NCBI GenBank assembly: GCA_903905665.1
Contig: CAIVHJ010000253.1
Span: 1 to 17,593, forward strand
DNA: 17,593 nt
Direction: 5' to 3'
From: an uncultured Phycisphaerales bacterium
GTDB taxonomy: Bacteria; Planctomycetota; Phycisphaerae; UBA1845; CAIVHJ01
This document shows, piece after piece, positions 14,100-17,593 of this stretch (position 1 is the stretch's first letter; every line of letters starts with the position of its first letter). Under the pieces are notes generated by a model, which worked only from the letters and a program-made list of their open reading frames with translations, was not told the DNA's origin and ran no database searches. Position numbers and translations under genes: made by a program.

Positions 14100-15107
14100 C
14101 TACATGCTTTCATCGCAACTTATATAATTACCCCATATCATGGAGCACAAGCCCTGTTCATAACTGGCAAAATTGACCTTGAAAGACAATCGTTTTGCCA
14201 TCATCTGTTCTGTTTCATCACGATTTAGCGTAAACAAATTTAGATATGACTGAGCTGAATTTTGATCTAATCCCGGCAGCAATACACAAGCATGATCTAA
14301 TTGGGGCATATAAACGCCCAAGCAATGCATTCCTCTCAGCGTCACAAGCCATATTTGGTAGTCGCGTTTATTGTCTAACAGATCAGGGTCTGTCTTCATT
14401 AAATTGGCTGAATTGAATGATATCCGAGAGATAATAGATGGAGCTTGTTCTGTTGTTTTCCCATTTAAGCCGCGTTCTAAATACTCGCGAATTGATCTTG
14501 CACATCTATGAAAAACATACTCATAGCCGAAGGTACGAAACATCGCCAACATAGATGAACATATATAAGCAAAATCTCGCCACTTTCCATTGATTGGTTC
14601 GAATTCAAGTTTTATGGTACTGCCTGCAACCTGTTGATCAGTCCAAATCTCTTTGAAATGCTTGAGTCTTTCAGGTGAATTCTGTTGGATGTTGATGTTG
14701 AATCCGTTTTGATTATGGCATGCCTTGGTTGGTATCTGCGTATCTTGTATCTGAAGTTTTGCTTTCATTTCTTTTTCGGTTCCCAAAGGAAACCGACGGG
14801 TGTGAACCTCTTTAACGGCTTCTGAGTCGTACCAATAACCTATTGTGTGATTACACTTCTTGCACAATAATGTTTTTGTTTTGCCACCAATCGCCTTGGG
14901 GATAATGTGCGCAAGCGAAAGTTTGTCGAGTTCGTTTCGTAAGAAACCTGTTCGGCAAATGAAACAGGCAAAACCATCTTCGACATCAGGACAATGAAGA
15001 TGTAAATTTTTAGCGTAAAGATTGAACAACGTCTCAACTGCCATTGGTTCGCCCAGTACACGAAATTTCTCTATGCAGATTCTTGTTAATAAAGCATAAT
15101 TCATCAT
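14100..15107 (-). CDS. HNH endonuclease-like protein inserted between selA and tRNA-Sec
   Basis: The 335-residue protein has an N-terminal zinc-HNH core: C48-x2-C51, LAHIIPKAIGGK (65-76) with the metal-activating His67, and C82-x2-C85-N86 followed by HTIGYWYD. This fits the HNH_5-type beta-beta-alpha-metal fold, which cleaves or nicks DNA. Residues ~100-335 are a large domain I do not recognise. The gene is markedly AT-rich: two sampled 60-base lines give 35 and 40% GC against ~53% in selA. It overlaps the selA 3' end by ~74 nt and stops eight bases before the tRNA-Sec 5' end. The start is uncertain: ATG 15107 or 15104 has only a close AGG, and ATG 15044 is possible. It is probably acquired; mobile nuclease or defence roles are both possible. 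Confidence 0.82.
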   Translation of the reverse strand: MMNYALLTRICIEKFRVLGEPMAVETLFNLYAKNLHLHCPDVEDGFACFICRTGFLRNELDKLSLAHIIPKAIGGKTKTLLCKKCNHTIGYWYDSEAVKEVHTRRFPLGTEKEMKAKLQIQDTQIPTKACHNQNGFNINIQQNSPERLKHFKEIWTDQQVAGSTIKLEFEPINGKWRDFAYICSSMLAMFRTFGYEYVFHRCARSIREYLERGLNGKTTEQAPSIISRISFNSANLMKTDPDLLDNKRDYQIWLVTLRGMHCLGVYMPQLDHACVLLPGLDQNSAQSYLNLFTLNRDETEQMMAKRLSFKVNFASYEQGLCSMIWGNYISCDESM

Positions 15108-16488
15108 CCTGCATTGTTCGACAATCGAAAATCACTTGATCTTTGTGAATGCGAACGATGATGGGTGGGTCGGATCGGCGCAGGCGCTGTGCGAGTTCGT
15201 CGGCGCTCAAGATCGAGTGACGCAATCGCACCGTCCACGTCGGATATTTTTGTGTGGGCAGCGATCCGCCTCCGGCATACGACACATCTTCGACCACCTC
15301 TACAGATAACTGGTGGGCAGTGCCCACCCTACTTAAAGCAGCCGCCAATTGATTGGCTCGGTCGTGGATTTGCTCAATGGGCTGACAAAGCATCGCCCAA
15401 ACAGGAATCTCACGGTGCGCACGTTCGGGATCCTCATAGAGACGCAGGGTTGATTCCAGTGCCGCAAGAACCATCTTGTCCACCCGATAGGTTCGCATCA
15501 GAGGATTCTTTTCAATCCATTGAACAAGCACGGTATTACCCAGAATGATTCCTGCCTGCGGTCCGCCGAGTAATTTATCTCCGCTGAAGCAAACCAAATC
15601 GGCGCCGGCGGACACACTGTCTTTCACCAGCGGTTCATCTCCGATTTGCAGCATGGCTCCACTGCCCAGATCGTCGATCACGGGCAGGTGATGTCGGTGG
15701 GCGCACTCTGTCAACTGTTCGATCGAAGCTTCTTCAGAAAAACCGGTAATGCGATAGTTGCTGGTGTGAACGCGCATGAGGGCGGCGGTCCGTTCGTCGA
15801 TCGCCTGCTCGTAATCGCTCAGGCGCGTTCGATTGGTCGTTCCGACTTCTTTCAATGTGACGCCGCTTTCTTTCATGATCTCCGGCAGTCGGAACGACCC
15901 GCCAATCTCCACCAATTGTCCGCGCGAGACGATCACGTTGCGTTGGCGATAGCGACGAGACCCGTCGGGATAATGGTGAGCAACGGCCTTCAATACAAGC
16001 AAAGTCGCGGCGGCATTGTTGTTGACGACGGTGGCGTCTTCCGCGCCGGTCAGACGACACAGCAAATCACGAACATGCGCTGTCCGGTGTCCCCTTTCGC
16101 TGGTCGTCAGATCGTATTCCAGATTGCAATATCCGGCAGCGGTTTGTTGAATGGCATCGAGAGCGGCCCAGGACAGGGGTGCTCGCCCCAATCCCGTGTG
16201 AAGCACGATACCCGTCGCATTGATCACGCGTCGCAGCGAGGGTTGCGTGACTTGGACCAGCAGGGTTTCAGCCAGTTTCACGATGGATTCGACGCTCGGG
16301 ATTTCATGAATTTCGTTGTTCAGGATGCGCTGGCGATGTACGTCCACCGCCCGTCGCAGAGATTCCGTGACCTGTGAAACGGAAAAATTTTTCAACCACT
16401 CACCAACCGTGGGATCGTTGAGAAGTTGTCCCACCGCCGGAAGGCGGCGAAGCCGATCCTGAATGTCGTGCGATGTCATGGGTTCCAT
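15034..16488 (-). CDS. selA: L-seryl-tRNA(Sec) selenium transferase
   Basis: SelA converts Ser-tRNA(Sec) to Sec-tRNA(Sec) using selenophosphate and PLP, as a ring of ten subunits. The 484-residue sequence has the N-terminal domain (RLPAVGQLLND), VINATGIVLHTGLGRAPLS (88-106), the nucleotide/PLP region NNNAAATLLVL, and the PLP lysine Lys305 in CFSGDKLLGGPQAG. The expected C-terminus ends near RTMQDDEL (~458-464); the last ~20 residues come from the inserted AT-rich DNA and look non-native. Residues 387-393 (RVGTAHQ) are encoded by a palindromic repeat. The ATG at 16488 is 8 nt after the truD stop with no good Shine-Dalgarno, so coupling to truD is likely. It shares a strand with tRNA-Sec downstream. 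Confidence 0.97.
   Translation of the reverse strand: MEPMTSHDIQDRLRRLPAVGQLLNDPTVGEWLKNFSVSQVTESLRRAVDVHRQRILNNEIHEIPSVESIVKLAETLLVQVTQPSLRRVINATGIVLHTGLGRAPLSWAALDAIQQTAAGYCNLEYDLTTSERGHRTAHVRDLLCRLTGAEDATVVNNNAAATLLVLKAVAHHYPDGSRRYRQRNVIVSRGQLVEIGGSFRLPEIMKESGVTLKEVGTTNRTRLSDYEQAIDERTAALMRVHTSNYRITGFSEEASIEQLTECAHRHHLPVIDDLGSGAMLQIGDEPLVKDSVSAGADLVCFSGDKLLGGPQAGIILGNTVLVQWIEKNPLMRTYRVDKMVLAALESTLRLYEDPERAHREIPVWAMLCQPIEQIHDRANQLAAALSRVGTAHQLSVEVVEDVSYAGGGSLPTQKYPTWTVRLRHSILSADELAQRLRRSDPPIIVRIHKDQVIFDCRTMQDDELCFINKNLHREISCTGRTNGS
15312..15332. repeat. Palindromic repeat in frame within selA
   Basis: GGTGGGCAGTGCCCACC (15312-15328) has 8-bp arms, GGTGGGCA and TGCCCACC, around one base, followed by CTAC. 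From memory, sequences of this GGTGGGCAxTGCCCACC(CTAC) type recur in many planctomycete and cyanobacterial genomes as dispersed elements. It adds about seven residues to SelA without breaking the frame. This is the only copy in the window. Confidence 0.6.
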
Positions 16489-16496
16489 TTTATTGA

Positions 16497-17593
16497 TTAT
16501 GGAGAATCCGTGCGACGGTCGTTTTTCATAATCTCACGAAGTACGCTCGTGGCATAACAACCCGAAGGAAGCGAAAATTCGATAAGTCCATACGCTCCGC
16601 GATGATCGGTCGCGTCGTGAAATCGCACATCCAAAAGAGGAATCCGCAGCGGTCGCCGTTCCCCTTTGAGTTTGGCGCCGTCAGGACGACCAAAATGATC
16701 CAGGGTCAGGCCGGAATCGGATAAAACCTGCGATTCGATGTGGCCGGGTTCATCCGTGGTCGGCGTCATTCGACTGCCGAAAATCGGACCCGTCGGGGAA
16801 ATCTCAAAAGCATCGCATCGCGGTTGTTCCGCTTCCACGTTTTCAACACGAAAACAGGCCCCGTTGACGTGCTTATAAGCCATATCCCCCACCATCACTC
16901 GATTGAGCGACTGAATCCTCGCCGCGACGACATGATTGAACAAATCGCTTTGCAGGGCCGACAAATACAATCGCCGAAGATCAGGATTCACTGCCCACCA
17001 GGCTTTTTGGAAATTTCCCTTCGACTGGACCAGCGTTTGACACAACCGCCGGTGGTCCCGAAAAAAATGGGGCCAAGTTTGGGCGGCTCGTGCATAGTCC
17101 CCGTCGGCAAAAAGTCGGCGCGCCTGGGCAACGTCCTCCCGATCTTTTGGAGTCGGCTCACCGACAATCAGCCGAACGGCGCTCTCAAACTCACCGCACA
17201 ATATCGCTCGTCCGACCAGCGCGTTGGTCCCGCCGGTCCCGAATCGTTGTTCGCCGAAGTAATTGGGCACCCCTCTGCGATTCAGAATTTTCAGAATCGC
17301 ATCGGCACAATCATGGGCGTCTGAAGCTGCATCGCGGATTTTGATTTCAAAGCGATTCCCCCGCAGGTGACCCAGTTTGATTTTGTTCGTGTGGCGATTG
17401 ATCCAAAGAATGCGGATGTGCGGAAGTTCCAGTTGGAGAATTCGCTCGGGGTCTTCGTGTTCGAGACTGAATGTCTGACGGGTGACGGCGTTCGCGTCTT
17501 TCAGTCCGGCGTAGCCGATGTCGCGAGGGCTTCGTCCGAGTTTCTTGGCGATCTGCGAGACGGCGGCATAGGTCGTCATCTCCTGTTTTTCGA
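16497..17593 (-). CDS. truD: tRNA pseudouridine(13) synthase TruD, N-terminus off the right edge
   Basis: TruD isomerises U13 in tRNA-Glu and some other tRNAs. The frame stays open to the window edge (EKQE before MTTYAA), and about 50 N-terminal residues are missing by comparison with E. coli TruD. Visible family signatures are the catalytic motif DIGYAGLKDANAVTRQ (Asp28 counted from MTTYAA), KIKLGHLRGNRFEIKIRD, and GVPNYFGEQRFGTGG, with YLSALQSDLFNHVVAAR and the TRUD insertion domain following. It is first of an apparent truD-selA-(HNH)-tRNA-Sec unit on the minus strand with an 8-nt gap to selA. The M at 17579 is internal and not the true start. Confidence 0.96.
   Translation of the reverse strand, partial: EKQEMTTYAAVSQIAKKLGRSPRDIGYAGLKDANAVTRQTFSLEHEDPERILQLELPHIRILWINRHTNKIKLGHLRGNRFEIKIRDAASDAHDCADAILKILNRRGVPNYFGEQRFGTGGTNALVGRAILCGEFESAVRLIVGEPTPKDREDVAQARRLFADGDYARAAQTWPHFFRDHRRLCQTLVQSKGNFQKAWWAVNPDLRRLYLSALQSDLFNHVVAARIQSLNRVMVGDMAYKHVNGACFRVENVEAEQPRCDAFEISPTGPIFGSRMTPTTDEPGHIESQVLSDSGLTLDHFGRPDGAKLKGERRPLRIPLLDVRFHDATDHRGAYGLIEFSLPSGCYATSVLREIMKNDRRTDSP

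Overview
The window looks like a planctomycete-type chromosome segment (Phycisphaerae-like or a relative; this is inference). The signs are 23S rRNA genes unlinked from 16S, secreted proteins built from dockerin-like EF-hands, PKD-like domains and thrombospondin type 3 repeats, a GyrA of the HPHGEQVIYP type, and a moderately GC-rich composition. No 16S rRNA is present, so lineage cannot be fixed from the window.

Left part (1-1790, minus strand): a promoter, a leader with a terminator-like hairpin, tRNA-Ile(GAU), a possible 26-residue membrane micro-ORF, tRNA-Ala(UGC), a near-perfect rrn boxA, and the first ~885 nt of 23S rRNA, which runs off the window. A degenerate 7-bp-periodic sequence (around CTAGAAA/CTGGAGA) occurs as a long hairpin inside 23S and again directly 5' of both tRNAs.

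Middle part (2123-9589): a plus-strand exported EF-hand/PKD-like protein, a minus-strand calcium-binding TSP3-repeat protein with a Cys-rich C-terminal sorting-like tail, then plus-strand gyrA and an exported lamin-tail-domain protein.

Minus-strand pair at 9663-12172: a ParA/Soj ATPase fused to a C-terminal AMPK-beta-like glycogen-binding module (CBM48 type), translationally coupled (TAATG) to a second protein that looks like a MinD/FlhG relative without a P-loop. They could form an ATPase/pseudo-ATPase positioning pair.

Right part: tRNA-Arg(CCG) on plus; an exported alpha/beta hydrolase interrupted by an in-frame TAA just after its catalytic His, with a conserved-looking but cysteine-less Ada-like tail beyond the stop; then a minus-strand selenocysteine locus, truD (partial) - selA - AT-rich HNH endonuclease-like gene - selC (tRNA-Sec). 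The HNH gene sits exactly between the selA 3' end and the tRNA-Sec 5' end and appears to be a foreign insertion that replaced the last residues of SelA. selA also carries an in-frame palindromic repeat. selB and selD are not in the window.
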